From NCBI GenBank assembly GCA_009760855.2, contig WPIO01000093.1, positions 1,575,659 to 1,639,658 on the forward strand: a stretch of DNA of 64,000 nucleotides, written 5' to 3'. Made by a program: the position numbers and the translations under genes. Below are positions 11,213 to 22,647 of the stretch, in pieces (position 1 is the stretch's first letter; the number at the start of each line of letters is the position of its first letter). Source of the stretch: Cristatella mucedo. Its lineage: Eukaryota; Bryozoa; Phylactolaemata; Cristatellidae. Below the pieces are notes generated by a model. It saw only the letters and a program-made list of their open reading frames with translations, was not told the DNA's origin and did no database searches.

Positions 11213-11304
11213 GTAAGCAGCAGCGGCTGTACTCGTCGAGCATGCGATACCTCTCCCCGTATGTTAGTGCACAGTGAAGGCGGGAATCGCTAGGCGATGC
11301 TATT

Positions 11305-11731
11305 CGATTACTCACAGTCTAGAAATACCTCGTACAAACCTTAAATCCTTTGGAGACCGTGCATTTAGCTCGTATGCTCCCACAGCCTGGAACTCCCTCC
11401 CGACCTGCATCAGAACATCCCCTGACCTGACCACATTTAAAAGAAACTTAAAAACATACCTATTTAGGACAGCATTTAGTGGGTCTTTGTGATTCGTCCT
11501 CGATGTGCTTATGCGTGCTGACACTGTTCATGCTGCCACTAACCACATTTGCATGCTGACCCAGTGCATGTAACCCCTAACCATGTTATTCATTTTGTTT
11601 GTTTTTCAAGCATGATTTTACTTACTATTCTATTGCGTATCACTTTGCAGCAAATGTAAAGCGCCTAGAAAGAGATTGAGTTTTCTGAGGGCGCTTTATC
11701 AAGTGCAATATTATTATTATTATTATTATTA
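11305..11731 (+). mobile_element. LINE family B 3' end, young copy
   Basis: 5'-truncated at about 11305 and ending in (ATT)n at 11709-11731. Encodes the last ~55 residues of ORF2 ([20 protein letters not shown] to the stop), then the 3' UTR with the stem-loop. It is almost identical to 17228-17638, sharing the same private residues (PTAWNS, TCIRTS, KTYLF), so both come from the same recent source. Confidence 0.9.
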
Positions 11732-14024
11732 CCTCCTGCCTTAGACTATACCTTGTGTCTCCTGTTTGCTAGCCTAGGAAGTTGGGTCTACGAAAGACAT
11801 GCTTATCGTTCCCGTGAGCTGGCTGCACGGTCGGAATGCCGAGTCTGCTGCCGCCACTGGCAAGACTCGTGGGCAGAGGCCATTGTGGCTAACCCGGCCA
11901 GAGTGACTTCATGGAGGGTAACCCTCCTGTTGATGCATGCGGTGCCTGCCATGCTTGAGCATGTACCCATTGGTGATTGCATCAGTGCAGAACGTTTTGC
12001 CATATATAACGTCACTTAAATCATCCCCAGATTTCTTGTGTGGGTTTTGACAATGGCTGCTGTCGAGATAGTCGAACTGCCCAATAAACAGTTAGATTGG
12101 GCATACCCTGTTTACTTGTATGTTATGGTATTTTTGCTTCATCGGCTCCGAGAGATTAAAATGGGTGTCTCATTTTGAAGCCAAGGGAAGCAGATTCTGA
12201 GCTCTGAAGATGCCAGGAAAAAATACTGCGATCGTATATAACGTACCCGGACGTCAATGAACTTGTCCAGTGAACTCTCAAGTAATTTCCCTTGATGCTG
12301 CATGCAGTCAGCAGTAGAAACGTGCCATGATTATGCCAAGGGGAGGGGCAAACTTGGTTTAGGAAGGGAGGTCGGATCTGTCATATGAGCGATGTAGGAA
12401 TAGACAGCTTGCCATCGGCTTAAGAAGTAGCTGGCTGCTCCGCCTTAGGGTCGGTCTAGTTGCAGGATGGTCTGCTGTTCATCTTCAGTGCTGTGCTCAC
12501 AGGTGTGTATTCATGTATATACATATACTAGCCAATTCCCAGTATGTAAAATCACGGGAAATTCCACGTGACTTCTGCTTCTTCCTCAGTCTCTTTGGCA
12601 CTTTGCTCTGGCATGACTGACAAGCGGCTTCAGCTTGGCGAATTGGTCGTACTTCTGCTCCTTCCTTAATAATTATGATAATAGTTATTATAATTCGCTC
12701 CTTCCTTATTCTCACCGGTGGTCCGTTGTTGCTGGTGGGAACGGCTCCTTCTTTCAGGCGCTGCTGTGCCGTTGCTGAGCTTCTTCTAGCAGGTCTCTCT
12801 CTGCGACACGTTGCCGCTGTCGGTGTGAGAAAAGCCTATTTCTTTCGGCTTCTGCAGTTGCTGGATCTTGATTTGTCATTCATCCAAACAATTTAACGGC
12901 TTCGAATTTAAAGAGTCTACCGTTAGTTAGTTTGCAGCCATCTAACAAAGCTAGTAAAACTCGCGCCTTTCATAAATTGGGCAGCTTTCCAATACTCCTG
13001 TTCAGCTACCCCAAGCTGAAGGACTGAAAGCTTGGCACTTCGGACGTTAAGCCGTGGCTCTGCTTTGAAAACTCTCAAGTTCAAACCCTTTTAATTGGGG
13101 TTTATCTTCTTTTCGGGGAAATGTGGTATATACGAACGCCTATAATAAGCAATTTTGTTAGTCCGTAAGTTCAAGTCACGAACGTCACATTTACACTGTT
13201 CTTCGTGATGTATTTACAACGAGGGTACAGCAAGGGTAATTGGCAAAAATGGTGGTATAATTTGCTAATTTGCTTGTTGTTGCAACATACACTCGGAATA
13301 GTGTCAATTGAACATTGAAATGCTACGAGTTTATAATAATAATAGTGATACATTTGTATAGCACCCTCAGAGAACTGAATTTCTTACTTGGCACATTCAT
13401 ATGCCTAACGTCAAGTACAGTTTAACGATACAGTGCATCTACTCGATGAATTCGAATGTTCCCATTTGATGTCAGAAACTGTAGCTGCCTGCCAACAGTT
13501 GTAATGCTATTCTGAGACTTTTCAGCATTTCCAGGAGCACACAGTGGCAAAAGGTACTCACTTTCAAGCAATTATGAAAAATCGTGAGCAATTCAGACTA
13601 TCTCCTCTGGCATTTGCATAAAGACTTTCACAGTTCACAGTTAGCAAACAAATGGAGCAGCCAACGTGGCACTTGGCAGAAGTTGCAATTTCTTAACGAT
13701 ACGTTTAACTTTAAATGGAATAATATGTTGACCCCCCCCCACAGACAATATTAGTGCAAAAAGAAAGACCTATTCTGGCGAGTATAAGAAACGGTCGTGA
13801 GGGATTTCCGGTCCATGAATCCTTCGACTTGATAAAGTGCTGCCTAGCCTAAATGCCAGTAGAAGCTCCAAACTGGATTCTCAACAAATGTGATGTTACA
13901 GCAGATGAAGTTTTGTAGCTTGATGTGCCTCCAAGGCGAGCCTGCACCACCACCAGCACTGCTACCATAGCGTCTTCGTCATCATTGGGTCTCGGTTGAG
14001 CCTCATTTTTCTCTTTCTTTGCAG
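11732..14024. other. Intron sequence with minor LINE debris
   Basis: Intron between NFX1-like exons 3 and 4. A LINE B tail remnant lies at 13332-13400 (minus strand: taataataatag, 'gcaccctcagagaactgaatttctt'). An 11-base C run ends near 13740. Otherwise nothing recognised. The tract 'ttctctttctttgcag' at 14009-14024 is the acceptor for exon 4. Confidence 0.5.
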
Positions 14025-14179
14025 GACAAGCGGCAATACTTGCGGCAGCTGGTTCACTCTTTCCCACCGATGAATTACGATCGTAGACGTTTAATCCACG
14101 AACTCGCTGCTTTCTACGGCTGCACGAGCGAGAGCCAGGACTGTGAGCCCAACAAGAGTGTAGTCGTGACGGCCGTCAG
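14025..14179 (+). CDS. NFX1: NFX1-like transcription factor, exon 4: R3H domain
   Basis: Acceptor ctctttctttgcag ends at 14024; donor gtggga starts at 14180. Phase 0 in, phase 2 out. It encodes the R3H domain with the diagnostic [18 protein letters not shown], an Arg and a His separated by three residues, followed by the [20 protein letters not shown] stretch that closes the domain in NFX1 family members. R3H domains bind single-stranded nucleic acid. This is the strongest single piece of evidence for the gene identity. Confidence 0.95.
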
Positions 14180-14223
14180 GTGGGAGCAAGGCAGGCACCT
14201 TTGGGGGCACCCTAAGAGGATCT

Positions 14224-14224
<1 letters not shown>

Positions 14225-14266
<42 letters not shown>
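14225..14266 (+). repeat. (CT)n microsatellite
   Basis: About 21 CT units in the short intron between NFX1-like exons 4 and 5, some 57 bp before the acceptor at 14322-14323. It is pyrimidine-rich on the transcribed-sense strand, so it could act as a polypyrimidine-tract-protein site; that is inference. Confidence 0.9.
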
Positions 14267-14267
<1 letters not shown>

Positions 14268-14323
14268 CTACATCTGGGTTGCTAAACCGGTGCCGATTTT
14301 ATTACTTTAACGCCAATGTACAG

Positions 14324-14434
14324 GCACAAGTGCTGGATGCCGTCGGTGACATTGTTGACGGCTGTGCAGAAGGACCTTCATCCGAAGCCCCCTCCACCAA
14401 TTTCGTACGATGCACATGACGAGGAGGCTGTACG
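14324..14434 (+). CDS. NFX1: NFX1-like transcription factor, exon 5
   Basis: Acceptor ccaatgtacag ends at 14323; donor gtgagt starts at 14435. The first base completes an Arg codon; the exon ends in phase 2. It reads CWMPSVTLLTAVQKDLHPKP and then PPPPISYDAHDEEAV, matching the Pro-rich region that follows the R3H domain in animal NFX1 (a TL..V..E/D....PPPPI pattern). Open throughout. The following intron is 8.2 kb and full of transposons. Confidence 0.88.
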
Positions 14435-14696
14435 GTGAGTGTGCTACTGAAGCCTTTAGTGTCTGTGCAAGTCTGCTTGTCTGCTTCACCTTGTCCTCTG
14501 TCCTTGGCTGGCAATCAAAATGTCGATGCTGTTTCCTATGCTGCCTTATTAGATAGAACTCTTTCGTTGTGAGCAGTATGCGGTTGCCTGAGTTTAAAAT
14601 GAAAGGTTCTATTCATTGTCGAACTTCTGGCGAGAAAATGTTGCTCCTTTTTGAAAGCTTGAGGTGCTTAACCTGACTGCACGGGATCCGTTTGGT

Positions 14697-15005
14697 AATA
14701 ATAATAATAAATTTGATATAAGGCCCTCAGAGAACTCAATCTCTTGCTAGGCACATTTGCTGCAAAGGAAGCACGATCGAATGGCTTGTGGTAGCATGCT
14801 CAATAAACAACAAGATTAACATGGTTAGTGGTGCCATGCAAAGAGTCAGCATGCAAGTTGGTTGGTGGCTGTGTGCACAGAGTCAGCATGCATAAGTGCA
14901 TAAAGGGCAAATCACAGGGACCCAGTAAATGCTGGGATAAATAAATGCGCTTTTAGTTACTTTTTAAATATGAACAAGTCAGGAGATGTGACGAAAGTCA
15001 TGTTT
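14697..15005 (-). mobile_element. LINE family B 3' end, diverged
   Basis: Minus strand: (AAT)n at 14697-14712, then the 3' stem-loop region ('ggccctcagagaactcaatctctt...aggcacatttgctgc') and the 3' UTR down to 'ggacccagtaaatgc'. Truncated near 15005. Many substitutions, so an older copy. Confidence 0.8.
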
Positions 15006-15159
15006 ACCGGAATGGGACTAGACTGAGCCAAAACGACTAGCCTAGTTGTTGGAAACCATGGAAAAGCTTTTTAGGGGAATCCCTGCCCAGCAGCATGGCC
15101 ACGATGCCATGATTTTAGTAAGGAGGGTGATTAAGATTGACCTAGGTTGCAAGTGTAAA

Positions 15160-15350
15160 CCCTGGGTCGTAGACCAGGGATAAGGTGCTTGCTCTTTCTC
15201 GACCCTTGTCGCAGGTTCGAGTCCTGCAGTTGAGATCTCCTGCTGCCTACTGTTTCCTGCATATCGAGATCTGCTGTTGCCTACGCAAGCAGTGGTAATA
15301 GCCGTTAAGGCTCTTCTATCTATGTATAAATGAGGCAGTAGAACCAGTTA
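15160..15350 (+). mobile_element. tRNA-derived SINE relative
   Basis: Has a B box GGTTCGAGTCC at about 15212, a duplicated 'cctgctgcctactgtttcctgcatatcgagatc' type segment and a body 'gcaagcagtggtaatagccg' plus 'ctctatgtataaatgaggcagt' like the SINE copies near 2 and 4 kb. Probably a subfamily with an internal duplication. Confidence 0.55.
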
Positions 15351-16149
15351 ATCTTTAACTTTTTTTAGTTAACCAACTTTTTTACTCTAAATGGTAATTA
15401 AAGTCAAGCTGTGAGACGTAAGGGGGTATGTCCTCAAAATGGTCAAAAATGTTAATTGAAGCATGCAGAAAATCTTGATTGTCAAGGTATCTTTTTTCCA
15501 TGTATCTCGCGTCTTAAGCAGTTGATTGCATTAGGTATGAGCATTGGGCAGAGTTTGCCGTTCCTGCCCTTGGTTTCACAGTCTCAGTTGACAGCATATT
15601 TATCCAATGTCCCTCAGAACAATGATTTAGCTGTATCGTTGTTTCAAATAGACTGTTGGCAGCAAGTGCTTTGTGGATCCGAGACTCTAACGCTCGCTTC
15701 CTCAAATTTTTCACAACTGCTTTTCCTCAGCTACCGATTCTGGCACATTCTTTCTAGTGATCCTGCTACTGCTACTTGTATGCTTTCTAGATTGCTGCTC
15801 CTCCCGACTCGATGCTGCTGCTGCTGCTGCTGCTCACCTTTGTTGCACAAGATGAAGCCTGCTAGCTACTGTTTGAACACTAGGCTTTGACCAAGCTGTG
15901 CACTACAATCCATTGGCATGCCTGCTTAGCCTTTGTAAGAGTTGCAGAGACATGCTTACTATCAGCACTAAATTCGTAACATTGGTCTGAAAATGCAGAA
16001 GAGATTGTTGTGTGCATGTACCGCTGTTGGTATATTTAGTCCATCTTTGTAATTGAAAATGTCGAGGTTTTTGTCTTCAATGAATGTATATTCAACAATT
16101 ATCCTGCTTCTTATCTGAGTTAACAGAAGAGCTTGCCGTGATGTGGTCA
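15351..16149. other. Intron sequence, nothing recognised
   Basis: A 144-codon open frame at 15456-15890 has no recognisable family and includes a CTG run (15812-15832); I do not call it a gene. The rest is featureless intron. Confidence 0.4.
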
Positions 16150-17640
16150 TCACACATAATTACTTTTAAGAATTGTTCAGAATATTCCACAGAGTCAGCA
16201 TTGCTTCGGGTATACAACGACCTACTTAGGAATGCAGACATGGGTAGAGTGTCTCTTCTTGTTTTGCTCGATCTTTCGGCAGCTTTTGATACCATCGATC
16301 ACAAAGTACTTCTAGAGCGCCTCTCATCTCGCCTGGGCATCACTGGCACTGCTCTGTAGTGGTTCAGGTCCTATCTCAGTGGGAGACTCCAGAGTGTTGA
16401 CGTGAATGGACAAAGATCATCTGAAGTACCTCTAAAATATGGAGTACCTCAGAGCTCCGTGCTAGGTCCGGTTCTTTTCACGGTTTATACTCTGCCTCTC
16501 GCTGATGTGATTGCCAAGCACAATCTAGGCTTTCACTTCTATGCGGATGACACTCAGTTGTACCTTTGCTTTGATCCCTCCCAGCCTTCGAGCACCTCAA
16601 ATTCTCTCAACTCACTTGCTGCATGCATTGATGACATCCGATCATGGATGGCAGCAAATTTTCTAAAACTAAACGATGATAAAACTAACTTACTAGTTAT
16701 GGGCAAACCTAGTGTTATTCAGAAATTGGAAAGGCCGACTTTCAAAATTGGCTCTGCCAGCATATCTCCAGTTGCATCAGCTCGAAATCTAGGTGTCATA
16801 TTCCAAAGCGACCTCTCGTTAGACGACCACATCAGCTCCACAGTCAAATCAGCCTATTTTCAGCTTCATAACATTGCTAAAATTAGGGCTTGTTTAGATA
16901 AGGATACCACGTCCAAGTTGGTCCATGCATTCGTGACATCTCGTCTCGACTTCTGCAACTCACTGCTTACTGGCCTACCAGCATGTGCGATCAGGCGATT
17001 GCAACTGGTGCAAAACTCTGCAGCTAGGCTTGTCTGTCGTGAGCGTCGCAGTTGCCACATTACTCCACTTCTCGCCGACCTGCACTGGTTACCAGTCAAG
17101 CGACGGATTGACTTCAAGGTTTTGTCGCTCACTTTTAGGTCTCTTCATTCTATGGCTCCAGCCTATCTTTCAGATATACTACCCCATCAGGCAAAGCATC
17201 GTACCACTCGCTTTTCGGAATCCAACAGTCTAGAAATACCTCGTACAAACCTTAAATCCTTTGGAGACCGTGCATTTAGCTCGTATGCTCCCACAGCCTG
17301 GAACTCCCTCCCGACCTGCATCAGAACATCCCCTGACCTGACCACATTTAAAAGAAACTTAAAAACATACCTATTTAGGACAGCATTTAGTGGGTCCTTG
17401 TGATTCGTCCTCGATGTGCTTATGCGTGCTGACACTGTTCATGCTGCCACTAACCACATTTGCATGCTGACCCAGTGCATGTAACCCCTAACCATGTTAT
17501 TCATTTTGTTTGTTTTTCAAGCATGATTTTACTTACTATTCTATTGCGTATCACTTTGCAGCAAATGTAAAGCGCCTAGAAAGAGATTAAGTTCTCTGAG
17601 GGCGCTTTATCAAGTGCAATATTATTATTATTATTATTCA
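16150..17640 (+). mobile_element. LINE family B, long copy with RT and 3' end
   Basis: Begins near 'aattgttcagaatattccacagagtc' and runs to the (ATT)n tail at 17622-17637. The ORF2 frame covers RT motifs LDLSAAFDTIDHKVLLERL, the YGVPQ box (here PQSS instead of the usual PQGS), FHFYADDTQLYLCF, and the C-terminal [12 protein letters not shown] / LHWLPVKRRID / AWNSLPTCIR blocks typical of CR1/L2-group elements. One nonsense codon interrupts it: TAG at 16357-16359, where the sister copy at 30540 has CAA. The endonuclease and 5' half are missing. It lies sense in the last NFX1-like intron. Confidence 0.93.
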
Positions 17641-17934
17641 GCCATTTACCTTGTTCATTATGTCTGATGATTTAAGAGTATAATATAGTTTGTATTGATA
17701 TTTGACTTGACATAACTGAGAACATGTGCAAATGCAACGATACTGTGCATTATACCTTAAAGAAGTCGTATATCTAGTGATTTTTGTACAGCTGAAGCAC
17801 CATTTGGAGGGTGAAATGGTTATCTTTATCATTGGATTGGGAACAGAGAACTTTTCGATTTCCCTACTCCAAACTTCACAATAATTATTATAATAATTAA
17901 ACATGTATGTAGCAACCTAACTAAAGCTCTTTAG

Positions 17935-18045
17935 ATTGTGGCCCTTGTTTGGCCCAAGGTTAATGGCTTGCCTTTAACTGCCAAGGTCATGGGCTCGAGC
18001 CCTGCAGCAAATTTGAAGCACCCGCATGGAGATATAGTTCTCTTG
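17935..18045 (+). repeat. tRNA-like SINE fragment (uncertain)
   Basis: A 'ggcccaaggttaatggcttgcc' A-box-like segment and a 'gggctcgagccctgc' B-box-like segment about 50 nt apart. No typical SINE body follows; microsatellites begin right after. Confidence 0.3.
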
Positions 18046-18061
18046 GTGCATTGTACAATTG

Positions 18062-18095
18062 AATTATATATATATATATATATATATATAGATAT

Positions 18096-18130
<35 letters not shown>

Positions 18131-18176
18131 TGTATATATATATATATAGATAGATAGATAGATAGATAGATAGATT
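18062..18176 (+). repeat. (TA)n and (GATA)n microsatellites
   Basis: Two tracts of TA dinucleotides alternate with two tracts of GATA/TAGA tetranucleotides over about 115 bp. Such compound arrays are usual at decayed transposon tails; no function inferred. Confidence 0.9.
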
Positions 18177-18229
18177 CTTCGTATGTGCTGGAAGGAAGCA
18201 TGTATATTAGCTGTTGATAGCATTATCTT

Positions 18230-19000
18230 AGTAAGAAGTAAGTTCTATGCTTTCGGATCAGAGGGGCTGAAAGTACTGTGTCCAAAGGTTTTGAGGTTCA
18301 TTAGAGGCTATAACCATTCAACCATAGTAAGAAAAGCTGGTGGTGTGATGAGACATGTATTGAGGAAGTACTTCAGATAGGTTGCCTGGAGAGAGAGAGA
18401 GAGCAAACGAATGGACGTACAAGTTATTGACAGAACCTCGAATTGATACGTTGCCTGATAGAGAGTTTGTGCATGTGGGTAAGCTGCATTGTAATGGCAG
18501 TAAGGCGGTGTAGCAGCTAAAGTATTTTTGGCAGAAAAGCTAGCTGCTGAGTCTTTTCCTTGCTGTAAGCATCATACTGCACAATAGAAAGACCTGGCTG
18601 TGCACAGTGTTACAGAAGTTTCGATGGATGTCACGCCAGTTTGGCTGTGATATCCTCACCTAAGAAAGTCCGAATTTTTTGATGTCATGTAGCTAAAAGT
18701 AGGCCGACTTGCCTGCAGAGATGATGATAAGTCATCTATTGAAAGGTAGTTTTAGAACAGAGTCGCCAGATTTTTCACTGGTGTAGTCATCTAGTGCAGG
18801 ATAATTTACAGTCACCAGATTTCTTGCAAAGGCTAGTGATTTTTTGGCCGAGCCTATTCCGAGAGTTAAGTTTTCTAGTTCTTCTGAGTGACACTGGGCT
18901 TTTCCTTTACTATTAAGCTGGTTTCGTCATCTCATTCAGTTTGAGAAAGTTGGCTACTATCCAAGTGCAGGTATCAGGAAAACATGCAGCAATAAAGCTG
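18230..19000 (-). mobile_element. LINE family B, very decayed
   Basis: Recognisable only in patches on the minus strand: 'ccaaaggttttgaggtt' (18282), 'aagaaaagctggtggtgtgatg' (18328), and 'aagaaagtccgaattttttgatgtcatg' (18662) match successive parts of LINE B at 5755, 5800 and 7000. The order and spacing agree with one old element. Confidence 0.55.
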
Positions 19001-20305
19001 GCTGAGTTCGAGATACTGGAAGACGGTCATAGATTAAAGTTGTATGGCACCTGTATTGAGATTTGATTTTCTAGGGATATGATCAAACGACATTATTATT
19101 ATTATCATCATCATTATTATTAGGCATAAGTAAAGTTGTGCTGAAAGTGTGGACACTAAGGGTGAGAAATCCCAGCCCCCAGCCAGACCGGATATATGAT
19201 TCGGCTTGCCATGTCCCATTGAGGCATCGCCAAGCAAGTGTCCCTGCCCCAACAGCCGATCGGGATTTTTGACTCTTAGTGGTTGTTTGTCTCAAAAAGT
19301 TTGAATTGTGATATCATTACTTCTTGGCAATTGTTAGTTTCCCTTATATGCTTGATCTCTGCTTACGACGGTGGTTTTTTTTGTTGCTTGCCTCCCCAGA
19401 AAGAGACACATTATAGTGGCATGTATTGTCCTTCCTTATAAGCAAACGTGCAGCTCTCTTTATAGTTATCAATCAGTTAGTGAGCTAGAAACGTGGGTCT
19501 CTTTCTGTTTCCATTGATTTGCAATGGCCTTCGTAGTGGTCATTTTTCATCCTTTATGATTGTCCGTGTAACTATTCTGCTCCTTGTATAACCTGTCCGT
19601 GTGTTTTGGTAATGTGTTGCTTATTATGTCGATTGGAGGTCCTTGAATAGATACTGCCGCTAGTGGCTGCCTACCTATTTGGTTGGTTCATAGGAAACTG
19701 TTCTGAACGCTATCCTGAGCTGTTAGCAAGACAAGTGAGATGGTTGCCTTATAGGGCCCCTTGGGTTAGGTGATATTTCTTCATGACCCTGGTCGTGTGT
19801 TTGAGTCCTTAAGGAGCCAAACCGTAACCGCCCACACTGCAAGACAAATTTTAAGAACTAAGGCTCTTCTGCAGCTACAGAAATGAGACTGGTGGGTAAA
19901 TCATTCGACTTTTCGATTTTACTTCACTGTCCACCGACTGGCGAGAAATCCTGTTACCGTCACGACCATGTGATCCATAAATCAATCAGGAAGCCAACCA
20001 TTTTATCTCTAGCTGGTTGGCCACTATGCATTTTATAGAAATACATTTGGCCGGAAGCAAGTTAGTGGTCTCTCTATTTACCACGGCCGTGTGTGTAAGT
20101 AATGCAAAGGGTGCATTGCAGCTTTGCACGTAGTTGAAGTTGTAAACATACACATTCATTCACGATTTGGCTTAGCACATAAGTGAAAATGTATTCTTGA
20201 GGCTTTAAAACTCTTGTGTTCGGCACCGAACAAAGAATAGTCTAGATAGCTATATCGGTAGAGACCTGGACACATCATCCAGAGGTTGCCGAATCGTTCC
20301 CTGCA
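19001..20305. other. Intron sequence with unclassified repeat debris
   Basis: A (TTA)n tract at 19094-19122 is followed by a GC-rich segment (19165-19260) that looks like another LINE/SINE end of unknown family. A tRNA-like string lies at 19740-19820. No gene seen. Confidence 0.4.
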
Positions 20306-21716
20306 CATTTTTCCAGTGTATTTATCTCCATCTGTAACTTCACAAAGTCACAATGACTGTGTAGGTGTTACGATGGACCTATGGCACACTCAAAGCCCGA
20401 GCAGCTTTCTGTATGCATTCGGTAGCCACCAGACTTCATCTCGTTCAACAAAGAGAACGTGGGAAGCATAGCTGAGTCAGGAGAGCAGTTGAGATAGTAA
20501 GTAGCAGCTCAGGACGGCTTGCAAGGATGTGCCATAGTCGGCAGCAGGAGAGTAGATAAAGGATTGTGGAAGCGAGTTCCACAGTCTAGGACCCGAAGAG
20601 CAAAAGCTTCTGTTGCCAACGGTCTGTAAGCTTGGGGTAGAACTGCTAATGTACTAGCTATCCATAGAGGACCTGAGACCACGTGGAGGCTGAACCAGAT
20701 GCAGCAGTTCAGCTAGCTATGAAGGCGACAAGCCGTGGCAGGCCTTGTGGGTCAGCATAAGAACTTGACTCTGTATGCTTTGATCAACTGAAAGCCATCT
20801 AAGGTCTTTCAGCACCTGAGACACATGACCAAACCTCTGGGATTTGTAAATTATCCTTGCAGTCACATTTATTGCCATATGCAGAGCATATAGCTAGCAT
20901 CATAGCAGGCCTGGTAGTTTTTTCGGTAGCCCAACCAAAGTAGAATTGCAGTAATCTAGCAGAGACAGAACCAGGGAGCTAGTTAAAGGTTTTCGCAAGT
21001 CACTGTGGAAGACAGTTCCTAATCTTAGATATGGATCGGGCGTGGTGGCTAGACGTGGAAGCAGTCTTCTTAACGAAGCTGTATGTATTCCAAATTTAGG
21101 CATCTGTCGAGCACAATGCCTTAATTGTGAGCTCACTGTGACGGTCTCACCTATTAGAAGAGCAAAGTCTTCTAACTACATCTAGAATTGAATATCTGAA
21201 AGCCAGTCGTTCAACTTATCAAAGTCGTTCAACTTATCAGTCGCTGAAGCAGATTCCGGCACTTTAAATGACAAATACAACTAAGTATCGTCAGAATAAA
21301 AGTGGTAGCCTGTTCCATGGGCCCGGATCACTTTTCCCAGAGGTTGAGTATGGATGGAGAACACCAAAGGGCCGAGGACAGGGACTTTACAGGTGACTGG
21401 TCTGGTGGTTGAGACCTGACCCCCACACGGCACAGATTGAACACGATCAGATAAGGACGATTTGAACTATGCCAGTGCCTCGTCTGCCAAACCAATCGTA
21501 GTTCTCAATCGTTCGAATAGGATATTGTCTGATTGATCTAGCAGCGCTAGGGAAGTGGCATTCGCGTCTTCGTTGCTGCATAGGATATCACTGGTTACCG
21601 GTAAGAGAGCACCTTCAGTGGAGTGGAGTTCAGTGGAGTGAACCTAGAATGAAAATTTTTGAAATGTTTAGTGTGCACTACAAGCTGCCTAGCAACCATT
21701 TTTTACATCAATCTTT
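20306..21716 (-). mobile_element. LINE family A, decayed, split by a second LINE A
   Basis: Minus-strand LINE A from its short 3' UTR (20325) through the ORF2 C-terminus and RT region up to about 21716, then again 22200-22640. Frameshifts and small deletions are frequent. The break at 21716/22200 coincides with a sense-oriented LINE A fragment. Confidence 0.8.
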
Positions 21717-22196
21717 GAAGTTCTTACGCTGACCCACAAGGCCTGTCACGGCTTGGCTCCTTCGTACCTAGCTGAACTGCTGTACCAGTTTCAGCCTCTT
21801 TGCGCCCTCAGGTCCTGTGTGGACAATAAATTAACTGTTCCATTCCTCCACTTAAAGACCGTTGGCGACAGAAGCTTTAGCTCTGCAGGTCCTAGACTGT
21901 GGAACTCGCTTCCACAATTCTTAAACATCGACAACTACTCTCATGCTTCCGACTATGGATCATCCTTTTCAGCGGTCCTGAGCTGCTACTTTCATACTAC
22001 TCACTACCTCAACTGCTCTCCTGACTCTGCTATGCTTCACACTTTCTCTTTGTTGCATGAGACGAAGTCTGTTGGGTACCGAATGCGTACCGAAAGCCGC
22101 TTAGGCTGTGAGTGCGCTATACAAAACTCTCCTGTGTAACACCCACATGGTCTTTATGACTTTGTGGAGTTACAGACGGAGATACATTAATTACAT
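21717..22196 (+). mobile_element. LINE family A 3' fragment inserted in LINE A
   Basis: Sense fragment with an open frame for the last 128 residues (YLAELLYQFQP, FSSAGPRLWNSLPQFL) and the tail 'gacggagatacattaattac'. Short flanks resemble a target site duplication: 'acatcaatctttga' before 21717 and 'acatcaaaattaag' from about 22194. Confidence 0.8.
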
Positions 22197-22199
22197 CAA

Positions 22200-22640
22200 A
22201 ATTAAGAAGGGAAACAAACTGGGCGATACTTTGCATGGACTTCAGTATCAAAGCCATGCTTTTTCAAGTATTGGTCTAACGATGGACGATTAGAATGAGT
22301 TGAGTACAACTCCTGTTTCCAGAGAAGCATTAAAAATCTCAGTTATTGCTGGGCTAGGTTTGTCTGCCAGTGAAGACTACAGAGGGTTGATATAGGATCT
22401 TCAGGAGACGAGCTCTTTTTACTGAACTTATTAATTTAGCCACATCGTATGCAGAAACCTCGGGAAATCTCATACGGAAGGGCCCAGATTGCGATTCAAC
22501 AATTACTTTAGTTAGAGGGTGCTTCATGGAAGCACGAATGGGGGATATTTTTTCAGTGATGAAGGCTGAAAACTTGTCGGCCAAGCCGTTAATTCGGGCT
22601 TTATTCAACTGCAGCCAGTATAATTGTTCCATTTGCTCTA
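22200..22640 (-). mobile_element. LINE family A, remainder of the split antisense copy
   Basis: Continues the minus-strand copy: 'aagaagggaaac..actgg.cgata' and the linker between endonuclease and RT (ADKFSAFITEKISPIRASMK on the minus strand). In this copy the codon after the FIT residues is GAA (Glu), which identifies the TAA in the 41.15 kb copy as a mutation. The copy stops only a few bases before the polypyrimidine tract of the last NFX1-like exon. Confidence 0.85.
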
Positions 22641-22647
22641 TTTGCAG

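Noticed and set aside
15456-15890. 144-codon open frame in the last NFX1-like intron
   Set aside because: Composition is atypical, it includes a CTG microsatellite, and no family is recognised.
18062-18176. CRISPR-like array
   Set aside because: The repeats are di- and tetranucleotide microsatellites without spacers, in a eukaryotic intron.
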